Source: Verrucomicrobiota bacterium (GTDB lineage: Bacteria; Verrucomicrobiota; Verrucomicrobiia; Opitutales; Opitutaceae). Taken from it: 25,829 bases of DNA. Made by a program: the position numbers and the translations under genes. Location of the stretch: NCBI GenBank assembly GCA_030832235.1, contig JAURJO010000207.1, forward strand, positions 1 through 25,829. The letters are read 5' to 3'. Below the pieces are notes generated by a model. That model saw nothing but the letters and a program-made list of their open reading frames with translations. It had not been told where the DNA came from and made no database searches. Of this stretch, positions 1 through 7,675 are shown in pieces (the first letter of the stretch is position 1; each line of letters begins with the position of its first letter).

Positions 1-633
1 ACGCCGGGCGGCGGGAACGAGTTCTTCCTGAACCTCGAGCCGGGAGAGTCGCTCGTGCTGCGCGCAACCCGCGCGGCGGCCGCCGGCATCACGCCGTGGC
101 CCGCAACCGAGGTGGCGGGACCGGCGGTGCCCCTCGCAGGCGAGTGGCGAGTGGAGTTTATCCACGGAGGCCCGGAGCTGCCGCCGCCTTTCCAGACGAG
201 CGCGCTGAAGAGTTGGACGGAACTTGGCGGGGAAGCCGCGCAACGCTTCGGTGGAACGGCGCGTTACACCCTTGATTTCGACGCGCCGACGGGAACGGCC
301 GAGGATTGGCGGCTCGAGCTCGGCGATGTTCGGGAAAGCGCCCGGGTGACGGTGAACGGAAAAAACGCCGGCACCGCGTGGAGCGTGCCCTTCCGGTTGA
401 ACGTCGGCACACTGCTGCGCCCCGGACGCAACCGGATCGAGATCGAGGTCACCAACCTGGCGGCCAACCGCATCCGCGACCTCGACCGCCGCAAGGTGGA
501 CTGGAAGGTCATGCGCGAGATCAATTTCGTGAACATCAACTACAAGCCCTTCGACGCCGCGGGCTGGCCGCTGACGCCTTCCGGACTTTTGGGACCGGTG
601 ACGCTTACCCCGCTGCGCACAGCGCGCCCGTGA
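1..633 (+). CDS. GH106-like glycoside hydrolase, C-terminal part (5' end outside window)
   Basis: The reading frame is open from base 1 and ends at TGA 631-633, so about 210 C-terminal residues are visible and the true start lies upstream. They form a beta-sandwich of the kind that closes GH106 (alpha-L-rhamnosidase-like) and GH2-like enzymes. It has a G-E-W-x-V-x-F strand, a W-T-E-L-G turn, a G-T-A-R-Y-T-L-D-F strand, the jelly-roll segment V-N-G-K-N-A-G-T-A-W with P-F-R-L-N-V, then G-R-N-R-I-E-I-E-V-T-N and a final S-G-L-L-G-P-V. These motifs are typical of the accessory carbohydrate-binding domain of large secreted Verrucomicrobiota and Bacteroidota glycosidases. The catalytic domain is not in the window, so substrate specificity (rhamnosides are the best guess) is inference. 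The family call is moderate and the glycosidase call is stronger. Confidence 0.7.
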   Translation, partial: TPGGGNEFFLNLEPGESLVLRATRAAAAGITPWPATEVAGPAVPLAGEWRVEFIHGGPELPPPFQTSALKSWTELGGEAAQRFGGTARYTLDFDAPTGTAEDWRLELGDVRESARVTVNGKNAGTAWSVPFRLNVGTLLRPGRNRIEIEVTNLAANRIRDLDRRKVDWKVMREINFVNINYKPFDAAGWPLTPSGLLGPVTLTPLRTARP

Positions 634-654
634 CCGCGGGACGCCGGCCACCGG

Positions 655-687
655 TTGTGGGATTGTAACGAATTGCATTACAATCCC
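655..687 (+). promoter_or_regulatory. Promoter-like site overlapped by a perfect 10-bp inverted repeat
   Basis: The arms GGGATTGTAA (659-668) and TTACAATCCC (678-687) are exact reverse complements around a 9-base spacer. TACAAT (679-684) matches a sigma70 -10 box at 5 of 6 positions. TTGTGG (655-660) lies 18 bases upstream as a weak -35 box. The palindrome therefore covers the promoter spacer and the -10, as a repressor operator often does. It sits in the 179-base gap before the CNNM/CorC gene at 813. A terminator for the preceding glycosidase is the alternative, but there is no T-tract after the stem. Confidence 0.45.
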
Positions 688-812
688 CGGGAGCCTGCGA
701 GCCGGGTCAACAACGGGATCGACTGGCGGTGCGATCGGAAATCGTTTGAGGAAGGCCGCCGTCGGGGCATGGTTGCGAAAGTGGGAATTGTGCATTCCAG
801 ACGCCGGCCCTG

Positions 813-2135
813 TTGAACGTGGAAACGCTGCGCGTAACGTTGGAAATCCTGCTGGTGCTGGGCCTCGTGGCGGCCAACGGATTCTTCGTGGCCGCGGAGT
901 TCGCGTTGGTGAAGATCCGAGCCAGCCAACTGCGGCCCATGGCGAAGACGGGCGGCTGGCGGCTTAAAATGGCGCTGTTCGCGACAGCGCACCTCGACGC
1001 GGTGCTGTCCTCGACCCAGCTCGGCATCACCCTGACCAGCCTCGGACTGGGCTGGCTCGGCGAGCCGGTCATCGGCCAGCGGATTCAGCCGCTGCTGGGG
1101 AGTTTCGGCGTGACGGATCCGGCGGCGATAACGTCGGTGTCGTTCGCCGTCGCCTTCTCGGTGATCACCTTCCTGCACATCGTGCTGGGAGAGCTGGCGC
1201 CGAAATCGCTGGCCATCCAGCGGCCGAAGACGGTCTCACTCAACACCGCGGGGCCGTTGGTGGTTTTTTACCGGATATTCTTTCCCTTCATCTGGCTCCT
1301 GAATGGCACCGCGAACCGCATCCTGCGGCTCATCGGCCTGCAGCCCGCGCGGGAAGGCGATCATGGATTCAGCTCGGAGGAGCTCGAGTACGTCTTCAGC
1401 CAGGCGCGCCACACCCACCCCGGGGACGCATTGATCAACCGGATCATGGTGAGTTCGCTCCGGCTTCGCTCGGTCACCGCCCAGCAGGTGATGCGCACGC
1501 GCGAACAGATCGTCGCCCTCTGGCTGGACCGTCCCATGGCGGACAACCTCCGCCTCGCGCAGACCGCCGGCTTCAGCCGCTTCCCTGTCTGCCGCGGCTC
1601 CCTCGACGATGTAAGGGGAATCCTGCTCGTGCGCGAGTGGCTGTGGCAGGGCCAGATACTCGGACCCGAAACTTCCTTCGAACCGCTGATCCGCCCGGCG
1701 CTCACGTTCATGCTGAAGACACCGGTCCACACCATGATCGAGATGTTCCGCAATTCGCGCGTGCATCTTGCCGTCGTGCTGGATCCGGAGATGCGCACGG
1801 CCGGGATCGTGAGCCTGGAGGACGTGCTGGAGGAGATCGTGGGCGACATCCGCGACGAACTCGACATCGGGCGCGGCCCGGTCTTCGAGCGCGACGAGAC
1901 GGCGATCACGGTGAGCGGACGCTTCACGATGCGCGAACTGCAGGCCGAGACCGGCTGGACCTTCGAATGGATGCCGCGGGAAACCGTCGCAGCCTGGGCG
2001 GAGCGAAACCGCGGCCAGCCCCTGCGGCGCGGTGAATCCTTCGTAATGGGCGAGTTCCGCGTCACCGCGACGGAGGTCGGCGCGGAGACCGCGCGCCGCG
2101 TGCGCGTGGAACGTCTGCCGGCAACCAGCACCTGA
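813..2135 (+). CDS. CNNM-domain / CBS / CorC_HlyC transporter family protein (hemolysin C-like)
   Basis: This is a 440-residue inner-membrane protein of the CNNM/CorC family, implicated in Mg2+ or other divalent-cation transport and homeostasis. Residues 1-190 are the CNNM (DUF21) domain: TM1 with the motif A-N-G-F-F-V-A-A-E-F-A-L-V, then T-Q-L-G-I-T-L-T-S-L-G-L-G-W and a helix containing H-I-V-L-G-E-L-A-P-K-S. Residues about 205-335 are a CBS pair ending in E-D-V-L-E-E-I-V-G-D-I-R-D-E. The C-terminal 90 residues fit the CorC_HlyC domain. The length is normal for the family. The start is uncertain: TTG at 813 gives the full TM1, and GTG at 819 is two codons later. Neither has a clear ribosome site. 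'Hemolysin' in older annotations is a family label and no toxin activity is implied. Confidence 0.9.
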   Translation: MNVETLRVTLEILLVLGLVAANGFFVAAEFALVKIRASQLRPMAKTGGWRLKMALFATAHLDAVLSSTQLGITLTSLGLGWLGEPVIGQRIQPLLGSFGVTDPAAITSVSFAVAFSVITFLHIVLGELAPKSLAIQRPKTVSLNTAGPLVVFYRIFFPFIWLLNGTANRILRLIGLQPAREGDHGFSSEELEYVFSQARHTHPGDALINRIMVSSLRLRSVTAQQVMRTREQIVALWLDRPMADNLRLAQTAGFSRFPVCRGSLDDVRGILLVREWLWQGQILGPETSFEPLIRPALTFMLKTPVHTMIEMFRNSRVHLAVVLDPEMRTAGIVSLEDVLEEIVGDIRDELDIGRGPVFERDETAITVSGRFTMRELQAETGWTFEWMPRETVAAWAERNRGQPLRRGESFVMGEFRVTATEVGAETARRVRVERLPATST

Positions 2136-2154
2136 CCCAGCGTCCGCCCGGGAC

Positions 2155-2181
2155 CGGTCGCTTGATTTTTGGGAGCGGCCG
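2155..2181. other. Weak hairpin between the CNNM/CorC gene and htpG
   Basis: CGGTCGCT (2155-2162) can pair with AGCGGCCG (2174-2181), including one G-U pair, around an 11-base loop. It lies 20 bases past the CorC-type stop and 30 bases before htpG. No clean T-tract follows directly, so it could be a weak terminator, an htpG leader structure, or chance in GC-rich DNA. Confidence 0.2.
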
Positions 2182-2211
2182 TTAAACTCGCCGTTTTCCT
2201 TTTTCACCACC

Positions 2212-4053
2212 ATGTCCAACACCACGCCGCAGACGTTCGAATTCCAGGCCGAGATCAAGCAGCTGCTCGATATCGTCATCCACTCGCTCTACACGGAGAA
2301 AGAGATCTTCGTGCGCGAGCTGATCTCGAACGCGTCCGACGCCCTCGAGAAGCTGCGGCACACGCAGCTTACCGAGAAGGAAATCCACGACGAGAAGCTG
2401 GAGCCCGAGATCAACGTCACGACCGACGACAAGGCGAAGCGCATCACGATCCAGGACTTCGGCATCGGGATGACGCGCGAAGAGCTGGTGCGAAACCTCG
2501 GCACGATCGCGCACTCGGGCTCGAAGGCCTTCCTCAAAGCCCTCGGCGAGGGCGCGCAGAAAAACAGCAACCTGATCGGCCAGTTCGGCGTGGGTTTCTA
2601 CTCGGCCTTCATGGTCGCGAAATCGGTTAAGGTATACGCGCGCTCCTGGCGGAAGGACGAGCCGGGCCACGTGTGGTCGAGCGAAGGAGCGGGTAGCTAC
2701 ACGATCGAACCGAGCGAGGGCGAGCGGCGCGGCGCGAAGATTGTGATCGAGCTGAAGGACGATTGCGCCGAGTTCGCGCAGGACTGGAGGATGAAGGAGA
2801 TCCTCGAGCGCTACAGCGCGTTCGTGTCTGCCCCGATCACCCTGAACGGGAAGCGCGTGAACACCGTGCAGGCCCTCTGGCTGCGCAACAAGAGCGAGGT
2901 CAAGGAGGAGGAGTACACCGAGTTTTACAAGTTCCAGGCCCACGCGCACGACGAGCCCCGGCTGCGGCTGCACTTCAGCGCCGACGCGCCGCTGACCATC
3001 AACGCGCTGCTCTTCACGCCGAAGGAGAACACGGAAAAGCTGGGCTTCTCCCGCCTCGAGCCCTCCGTGGCGCTTTACTGCCGCAAGGTGCTGATCGACG
3101 CGAAGCCCAAGGACCTGCTCCCGGAGTGGCTGCGGTTCCTCAAGGGCGTCGTCGATAGCGAGGACCTGCCGCTGAACATCTCGCGCGAGACAATGCAGGA
3201 CAAATCGCTCGTCGAGAAATTGAACCGCGTCATCACCAAGCGCTTCCTCAAGTTCCTCGAGGAGGAGGCGCGCAACCGTGCCGAGGGTTACGACGCGTTC
3301 TACAAGGAATTCGGGGTATTCCTGAAGGAGGGAGCGGCGCTCGACTTCACCCACAAGGAACAGCTTGTGAAGCTTCTCCGGTTCGAGTCCTCCCTCACCG
3401 AGAAGGGCAAAACCACCTCGCTGGCGGACTACGTGTCGCGGATGAATTCCGAGCAAAAGGAGGTCTATTACCTTGTGGGACCGAGCCGTGCCGCAATCGA
3501 GAGCGGCCCCTACCTAGAGGGTTTCAAGGCGCGCAACCTCGAGGTGTTGCTCTGCTACGAGGCCGTCGATGAGTACGTGATGAACAACGTGCGCGAGTTT
3601 GACGGGCGGAAGCTCACCGCCGCCGACCACGCCGACGTCAAACTGGCCGATCTACCCAAACCCGAAGGCTCCCTAGGCGAAAAGGAGATCAAGGATCTCT
3701 CGAAATGGCTGCAGGACACGCTCGGCGAACGCGTCGCCGAGGTGAGGTCGAGCGACCGTCTGGTCGATTCGCCGGTGCTGGCGCTGAACGCCGACAAATT
3801 CATGTCGCCCCACATGCGCCGGATGATGAAGGCGATGAACCGGGATGGCGCCGACACCCCTCTACGGGTGAACCTCGAGTTCAACCCGCGCCACGCCGTG
3901 ATCAAACGCCTCTTCGAGACACATACCGGCAATCCGGACCGTGCGAAGTTGGTGGCGGAGCAATTACTCGATAACGCCCTGATCGCCGCCGGTCTACTCG
4001 AGGACCCCACTTCGATGGTGGCACGGCTGAACAAGCTGCTGGAGAGCGTTTAA
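2212..4053 (+). CDS. htpG: Molecular chaperone HtpG (Hsp90 family)
   Basis: This is a cytosolic ATP-dependent dimeric chaperone that helps fold and remodel client proteins under stress. At 613 residues it is close to E. coli HtpG in length. The N-terminal GHKL ATPase motifs are intact: E-L-I-S-N-A-S-D-A-L-E-K-L (about 36-48, with the ATP-contacting N40 and D43), D-F-G-I-G-M (82-87), G-T-I-A-H-S-G-S (97-104, lid) and G-Q-F-G-V-G-F-Y-S-A-F (123-133). The middle-domain segment I-S-R-E-T-M-Q is also present, and the C-terminal dimerisation part ends normally without the eukaryotic MEEVD tail. The ATG follows an A/C-rich leader without a Shine-Dalgarno sequence. No CIRCE element was seen upstream. 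It appears monocistronic, with a gap and vapBC on the downstream side. Confidence 0.98.
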   Translation: MSNTTPQTFEFQAEIKQLLDIVIHSLYTEKEIFVRELISNASDALEKLRHTQLTEKEIHDEKLEPEINVTTDDKAKRITIQDFGIGMTREELVRNLGTIAHSGSKAFLKALGEGAQKNSNLIGQFGVGFYSAFMVAKSVKVYARSWRKDEPGHVWSSEGAGSYTIEPSEGERRGAKIVIELKDDCAEFAQDWRMKEILERYSAFVSAPITLNGKRVNTVQALWLRNKSEVKEEEYTEFYKFQAHAHDEPRLRLHFSADAPLTINALLFTPKENTEKLGFSRLEPSVALYCRKVLIDAKPKDLLPEWLRFLKGVVDSEDLPLNISRETMQDKSLVEKLNRVITKRFLKFLEEEARNRAEGYDAFYKEFGVFLKEGAALDFTHKEQLVKLLRFESSLTEKGKTTSLADYVSRMNSEQKEVYYLVGPSRAAIESGPYLEGFKARNLEVLLCYEAVDEYVMNNVREFDGRKLTAADHADVKLADLPKPEGSLGEKEIKDLSKWLQDTLGERVAEVRSSDRLVDSPVLALNADKFMSPHMRRMMKAMNRDGADTPLRVNLEFNPRHAVIKRLFETHTGNPDRAKLVAEQLLDNALIAAGLLEDPTSMVARLNKLLESV

Positions 4054-4097
4054 AGTTAAAAGGCCATTGTGTCGTTGAACGGCAACAACTAATAAAA

Positions 4098-4153
4098 GTA
4101 TGGCACCTTAGCCATACTACGAAATTGACGGTATGGCTTAGAAGCCATACTCT
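4098..4153 (+). promoter_or_regulatory. vapBC control region: two matching palindromic operators and a promoter
   Basis: The palindrome GTATGGC-N6-GCCATAC occurs twice: arms 4098-4104/4111-4117 and 4131-4137/4144-4150. Both copies have 7-base arms and a 6-base spacer, and the centres are 33 bases apart, about three helical turns. A candidate -35 (TTGACG, 4125-4130) and a weak -10 (TACTCT, 4148-4153) flank the second copy, so bound repressor would cover the promoter spacer. Transcription would begin only a few bases before the vapB ATG at 4163, implying a leaderless or near-leaderless message. Autorepression by the VapBC complex is known for the family. Its use of these sites is inference. Confidence 0.7.
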
Positions 4154-4162
4154 CTTTTCGTC

Positions 4163-4438
4163 ATGAAGATGACGATGCACATCGAGGAAGATGTCTTGGA
4201 ACGGGTGATGATGATCACTGGCGCTCCCACCAAGACTGCCGCAGTGAAGATCGCCCTCAACGAATTGGCGCGACGTCACCGCATGAAGGAACTTTTCAGC
4301 GCCGGCCTGGGCATGGGGGCGGAGGAATTGCGCGATGCGATCGACCCCGCCTCCTACGCGACTCCCGACGGACCAGCGCTGGTGGTAACCGAGCCTTGTG
4401 CCTCGCCGACCGATGCCGCCCGTCATCCTGCCGGATAG
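4163..4438 (+). CDS. vapB: Type II toxin-antitoxin system antitoxin, VapB family
   Basis: This 91-residue protein has the layout of VapB antitoxins. An N-terminal ribbon-helix-helix-type segment (M-T-M-H-I-E-E-D-V-L-E-R-V, then T-G-A-P-T-K-T-A-A-V-K-I-A-L-N-E-L) would bind operator DNA as a dimer. A flexible C-terminal tail would wrap and block the toxin. The tail is longer and less regular than usual, and its last 26 bases overlap the vapC start at 4413, which points to translational coupling. The ATG has no Shine-Dalgarno sequence and lies just after the proposed promoter. Its neighbours are housekeeping genes on both sides, so the pair looks like a small accessory insertion behind htpG. 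Confidence 0.88.
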   Translation: MKMTMHIEEDVLERVMMITGAPTKTAAVKIALNELARRHRMKELFSAGLGMGAEELRDAIDPASYATPDGPALVVTEPCASPTDAARHPAG

Positions 4439-4805
4439 CAGCGTCTTCATCAACGACCTGCGGGCGGGGCGGGACCCGTTCTCGCGTTTCGCGCCCCACC
4501 CCGACGATTGCGAATTCGCGACCTGCGGCATGGTGGTAACGGAGGTGTGTCGCGGCGTGCGAAACCCCGTCCTTTTGCGCCGCGTGCGAGAGCGCCTGGG
4601 AGTGATGGTCTACATCCCCACTTCCAAAGAGATCTGGGAGCGGCTTACCCAGCTCGCCTGGGCGCTGGATCGACGGGGAGTCACTCTGCCGACGACGGAC
4701 CTGCTCATCGCCAGCTGCGCCCTCCAGGTGGGAGCGGCAATCTTCACTCATGACGCTCACTTCCGCCACGTCCCCGGGCTCGAGGTGATCAGCGCGCTGG
4801 AGTGA
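4413..4805 (+). CDS. vapC: Type II toxin-antitoxin system toxin VapC, PIN-domain ribonuclease
   Basis: This is a predicted Mg2+/Mn2+-dependent endoribonuclease that slows growth by cutting RNA (often tRNA in this family) when VapB is degraded. The 130-residue protein keeps the acidic PIN residues: D8 in L-P-D-S-S-V-F-I, E44 in V-T-E-V-C-R-G, D96 in T-T-D-L-L-I-A and D114 in T-H-D-A-H-F. ATG 4413 is preferred because it starts just before the first PIN strand. A GTG at 4398 would add five residues. It overlaps vapB by 26 bases. The toxin looks intact and the RNA target cannot be read from sequence. Confidence 0.9.
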   Translation: MPPVILPDSSVFINDLRAGRDPFSRFAPHPDDCEFATCGMVVTEVCRGVRNPVLLRRVRERLGVMVYIPTSKEIWERLTQLAWALDRRGVTLPTTDLLIASCALQVGAAIFTHDAHFRHVPGLEVISALE

Positions 4806-4815
4806 CCCGGGAAAC

Positions 4816-4843
4816 AAAAAGGCCGCCCGGAAAGGGCGGCCTT
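4816..4843 (-). terminator. Intrinsic terminator of the DUF1080 gene
   Basis: A perfect 10-bp stem (4819-4828 with 4834-4843) has a 5-base loop. Read on the minus strand it is followed by TTTTTGTTTC. It lies about 20 bases past the stop of the minus-strand DUF1080 gene at 4863. On the plus strand the same hairpin lacks a T-tract, so it would end vapC transcription less efficiently. Confidence 0.9.
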
Positions 4844-4862
4844 GAGAGGAACCACCAGCTAC

Positions 4863-5525
4863 TCAGGGCAGAGCGCGCACCTTGATGTTGCGGTAGACGA
4901 CCTTGCTCTCGGGATCGTGGCCCTGGATGGCGAAAGTGCCGCTGGAGAGCATCCGGCCCTTCATGTTGGCCGGCGGTGCGGCCGGCGTGGGCTCGGTGAA
5001 GTCGATGATCTGCTTCCCGTTCACGAAGGTCTGGATGCGCTTCCCCTCCACCCGCACCACCATCGTGTACCACTCGCCGTCCTTGGCCGGGGCCTCGGCG
5101 TTGTCCTTGATGGCGTAGAGTCCGGCACCCTTCTTCACGTCCTTGTGGGTGTTGTTCACCTGCACTTCGTAGCCTTTGTCGGGCCAGCCGGTCTCCTGGT
5201 AGGCGGTGTGGATGTAGACGCCCGAGTTGGCCTTCGGGAAGGTCTTGATCTCTAGGCTGAGCTCGAAGTTGCGGAAATTGGCGCCGTTGACCGGGCCGGT
5301 ATAGAAGAGGTGCGAGCGCTTGCCGAAGACGACCAGTTCCCCGTCCTGCACAGAGAAGGTTCCCTGGTTCTCACTGGCCTTCCAGCCATTGAGGGATTTG
5401 CCGTCGAAAAGCAGCTGCCAGCCGGCGGATTTGTCGGCGGCTGAAAGCGTGTTGTGTCCGGCGGCGGCGGAGAGCCGCGCACCGGATAGAACCGCGAGCA
5501 AGGAGAGGATCAGGATGGGTTTCAT
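4863..5525 (-). CDS. Secreted DUF1080 protein (3-keto-disaccharide hydrolase family)
   Basis: This 220-residue exported protein starts with a signal peptide (K2, hydrophobic core I-L-I-L-S-L-L-A-V-L-S-G, cleavage near A-A-A-G). A single DUF1080 concanavalin-like beta-sandwich follows: W-Q-L-L-F-D-G-K-S-L-N-G-W near residue 35, then F-E-L-S-L-E-I, N-S-G-V-Y-I-H and a late V-N-G-K-Q-I-I-D-F. Characterised DUF1080 proteins cleave glycosides already oxidised to 3-keto form by a Gfo/Idh/MocA-type dehydrogenase. Such a dehydrogenase is encoded nearby at 8599-9894, although this gene is transcribed separately and has its own terminator. Function here is inferred from the family, and substrates are unknown. 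Confidence 0.85.
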   Translation of the reverse strand: MKPILILSLLAVLSGARLSAAAGHNTLSAADKSAGWQLLFDGKSLNGWKASENQGTFSVQDGELVVFGKRSHLFYTGPVNGANFRNFELSLEIKTFPKANSGVYIHTAYQETGWPDKGYEVQVNNTHKDVKKGAGLYAIKDNAEAPAKDGEWYTMVVRVEGKRIQTFVNGKQIIDFTEPTPAAPPANMKGRMLSSGTFAIQGHDPESKVVYRNIKVRALP

Positions 5526-5562
5526 GCGTGGTTTCGGGGTGAGGGCGCGAAGCTAGAACGTA

Positions 5563-5582
5563 TGCTCGCCGCCGGGCGAGCA
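5563..5582. other. Perfect 8-bp hairpin between the DUF2062 and DUF1080 genes
   Basis: TGCTCGCC (5563-5570) and GGCGAGCA (5575-5582) pair perfectly around a 4-base loop. The hairpin lies about 25 bases past the DUF2062 stop on the minus strand and 37 bases before the DUF1080 start. Only a poor T-tract follows, so it is either a weak terminator or an operator for the DUF1080 gene. Confidence 0.35.
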
Positions 5583-5607
5583 CGGATCACGCGGGGCCGC
5601 GGACGGG

Positions 5608-6120
5608 CTAAACGCGCACCCGCGCGGGGCGGCGTTTCCAGACCTGATAGACGATGGCGTAACCGACAACCCCGCCCAGGATGCCAACCACCGCGGAGCC
5701 GAGGTACAGCGAGATCGCGGCGTCGCCCGAGAGCAGTTCGCTAGTCTCCTCCGTGACTCCCTGCCACACTTGCGCGAAACCCCGGCCGCGCACCAGTTCC
5801 CCGGCGAAGTAGCAGATCGGCAGGTGAATGGGCGCGGTGAGGGGCGTGGAAAGGAACTGCAGCGCGATGCAGAGGAGAAGATTACCGCGCACCAGCAGCG
5901 CGGCGATGGTGGCGAAGACCGACTGCAGCGGGAGGAAAGGTATGACAGTGATGGGAAACCCGACCAACCACGCGCAAGCCAGCGAGTGAGGAGTCGGCCG
6001 CCAAAGCTCTTTCGCGAGGATGCGATCACCGAACCAGCGATGCAGACGGCTGCCCCGCATGTGCCGCCGCGAGAGCTTTTGGTTATGGAGCCAGCGGAGG
6101 GTTTTCAGCGGAAGCCGCAT
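5608..6120 (-). CDS. DUF2062 domain membrane protein
   Basis: This 170-residue integral membrane protein has two to three predicted transmembrane segments: a pair around residues 50-95 carrying the DUF2062 pattern (P-T-P-H-S-L-A-C-A-W-L-V-G-F-P-I-T-V-I-P, then F-L-P-L-Q-S, then R-G-N-L-L-L), and one near the C terminus (G-I-L-G-G-V-V-G-Y-A-I-V-Y). DUF2062 proteins have no firmly known biochemical role. In other bacteria some are fused or linked to glycosyltransferases. ATG 6120 is chosen, and a TTG at 6162 would add 14 residues. It is divergent from the DUF1080 operon at 6291, with 170 bases between starts, and no convincing promoter was recognised there. Confidence 0.75.
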   Translation of the reverse strand: MRLPLKTLRWLHNQKLSRRHMRGSRLHRWFGDRILAKELWRPTPHSLACAWLVGFPITVIPFLPLQSVFATIAALLVRGNLLLCIALQFLSTPLTAPIHLPICYFAGELVRGRGFAQVWQGVTEETSELLSGDAAISLYLGSAVVGILGGVVGYAIVYQVWKRRPARVRV

Positions 6121-6290
6121 CGGGGTCAGGGGCCGGCCGACCGTACGAACCGCCGAGGGCAATGCAATCGGAAGAGCGAACGCGCGCGGCAGATTCGGAT
6201 TGCGGCGTCCAACCCGCGAAGCACGCTCGCCGAGCCCCGGCCGCGGAAACCGCGCGCCCCGCTTCGCATCATCAGGTTCCCCCCAACATC

Positions 6291-7673
6291 ATGATATCAG
6301 CCCGCCTGCTCCTTGCCTCCCTGCTGCTCCCCCTCGTGGCCACCGCCGCCCAGCCGCCCGCCGGCTTCTCCCCGTTGTTCAACGGGAAGGATCTGAAAGG
6401 ATGGCGCGGCGGCAGCACCTCCGACCACCGCAAGCTGCTCGCGATGACGCCCGCCGAGCGCGAGGCGCAGATCGCTAAATGGACTGCCAGCATGCTCGCG
6501 CTGAAGGACGGTAAGCCGCACTGGCGCGCCGAGGACGGCGTCCTCGTCAACGACGGTCAGGGTGATTACGCGACGACCGAGAAAGACTACGGCGACTTCG
6601 AGCTGATGCTGGACTTCAAGCTCGCCCCGGGGGCCGATTCGGGCGTCTACCTCCGCGGCGTGCCGCAGGTGCAGATCTGGGATTTCACGATGCCTGATCC
6701 GAAGGGCCACGGCTATGCGCTCGGATCCGGAGGACTTTGGAACAACACCAAGGGCACCCCGGGGCGCGACCCATTGGTGAAAGCCGACAAGCCGGTCGGC
6801 GAGTGGAACTCCCTGCGTGTCCTCATGATCGGCAGCCGCGTGAGCGTGTGGCTCAACCAGAAGATGGTGGTCGATCACGTCGTTCTCGAAAACTACTACG
6901 ATAAAAACGACAAGAAGCTGAAGCCCGACGAGCGGCGGCCGGTGCCGGCGCAAGGACCGATCCAGCTGCAAACACACGGCGGCGCGACCCTTTGGCGCAA
7001 CCTGTACATCCGAGAAATCGGGGCCGACGAGGCGAACCGCGTGCTCGCGGCCAAGGGCGGCGAGGGTTTCAAGCCCGTTTTCAACGGCCGCGACTTCACC
7101 GGATGGGCGATCGAGGAAAAGGGCGGCAACAAAACCGCCGGCGATGTGATGGAGGTGAAGAACGGCGTGATCGTCTGGCGCAACGGGAAGGGCGGCACGC
7201 CTTACTGGAACGAGGAACTCACCGATTTCTCGGCGCGCCTGCGCTTCAAGATCCCGCCCGGCGGCAACAACGGCCTCGCCATCCGCTATCCCGGCAAGGG
7301 CAACACCGCCTACGATGGGATGACCGAGCTCCAGATTATCGACGAGAACTACTACGCCGCCCGCAAGCAGCCCGACAAGAAACTCGACCCGCGCCAGTAC
7401 CACGGGTCCGCCTACGGCATGGTTCCGGCCGCGCGCGGCTACCTACGCCCCAGCGATCAATGGAACTTCCAGGAAATCACCGTCAAGGGCTCCACCCTCC
7501 GTGTGGAGCTCAACGGCAGCGTGATCCTCGACACCGACCTTTCGAAAGTCGACCTCGCCACCGTGATGGGCAAATCGGCGCACCCCGGAAAGGACCGCAA
7601 GAGCGGCTTCTTCGGCCTAGCCGGCCACACCGACCCGGTGGAGTTCTCCGAAATCTCGATCCGCAAGCTGTGA
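6291..7673 (+). CDS. Secreted tandem DUF1080 protein
   Basis: This 460-residue exported protein has a signal peptide (S-A-R-L-L-L-A-S-L-L-L-P-L-V-A-T-A-A, cleavage near A20-Q21) and two DUF1080 beta-sandwich domains. The first begins at F-S-P-L-F-N-G-K-D-L-K-G-W (about 26) and the second at F-K-P-V-F-N-G-R-D-F-T-G-W (about 260). Each keeps the N-G/S-G ligand loop (D-S-G-V-Y-L-R in the first, N-N-G-L-A-I-R in the second). The family hydrolyses 3-keto-glycosides. Two domains may act on different anomers or linkages, which is inference. The frame stays open upstream to 6162, but ATG 6291 is followed directly by the signal peptide. It is the first gene of an operon: the isomerase start is 2 bases after its stop. 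Confidence 0.87.
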   Translation: MISARLLLASLLLPLVATAAQPPAGFSPLFNGKDLKGWRGGSTSDHRKLLAMTPAEREAQIAKWTASMLALKDGKPHWRAEDGVLVNDGQGDYATTEKDYGDFELMLDFKLAPGADSGVYLRGVPQVQIWDFTMPDPKGHGYALGSGGLWNNTKGTPGRDPLVKADKPVGEWNSLRVLMIGSRVSVWLNQKMVVDHVVLENYYDKNDKKLKPDERRPVPAQGPIQLQTHGGATLWRNLYIREIGADEANRVLAAKGGEGFKPVFNGRDFTGWAIEEKGGNKTAGDVMEVKNGVIVWRNGKGGTPYWNEELTDFSARLRFKIPPGGNNGLAIRYPGKGNTAYDGMTELQIIDENYYAARKQPDKKLDPRQYHGSAYGMVPAARGYLRPSDQWNFQEITVKGSTLRVELNGSVILDTDLSKVDLATVMGKSAHPGKDRKSGFFGLAGHTDPVEFSEISIRKL

Positions 7674-7675
7674 CC

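Noticed and set aside
2182..3456. Long open frame on the minus strand opposite htpG
   Set aside because: It mirrors the codon pattern of a clearly real htpG in GC-rich DNA, and its Leu/Arg/Glu/Val-rich translation matches no family.
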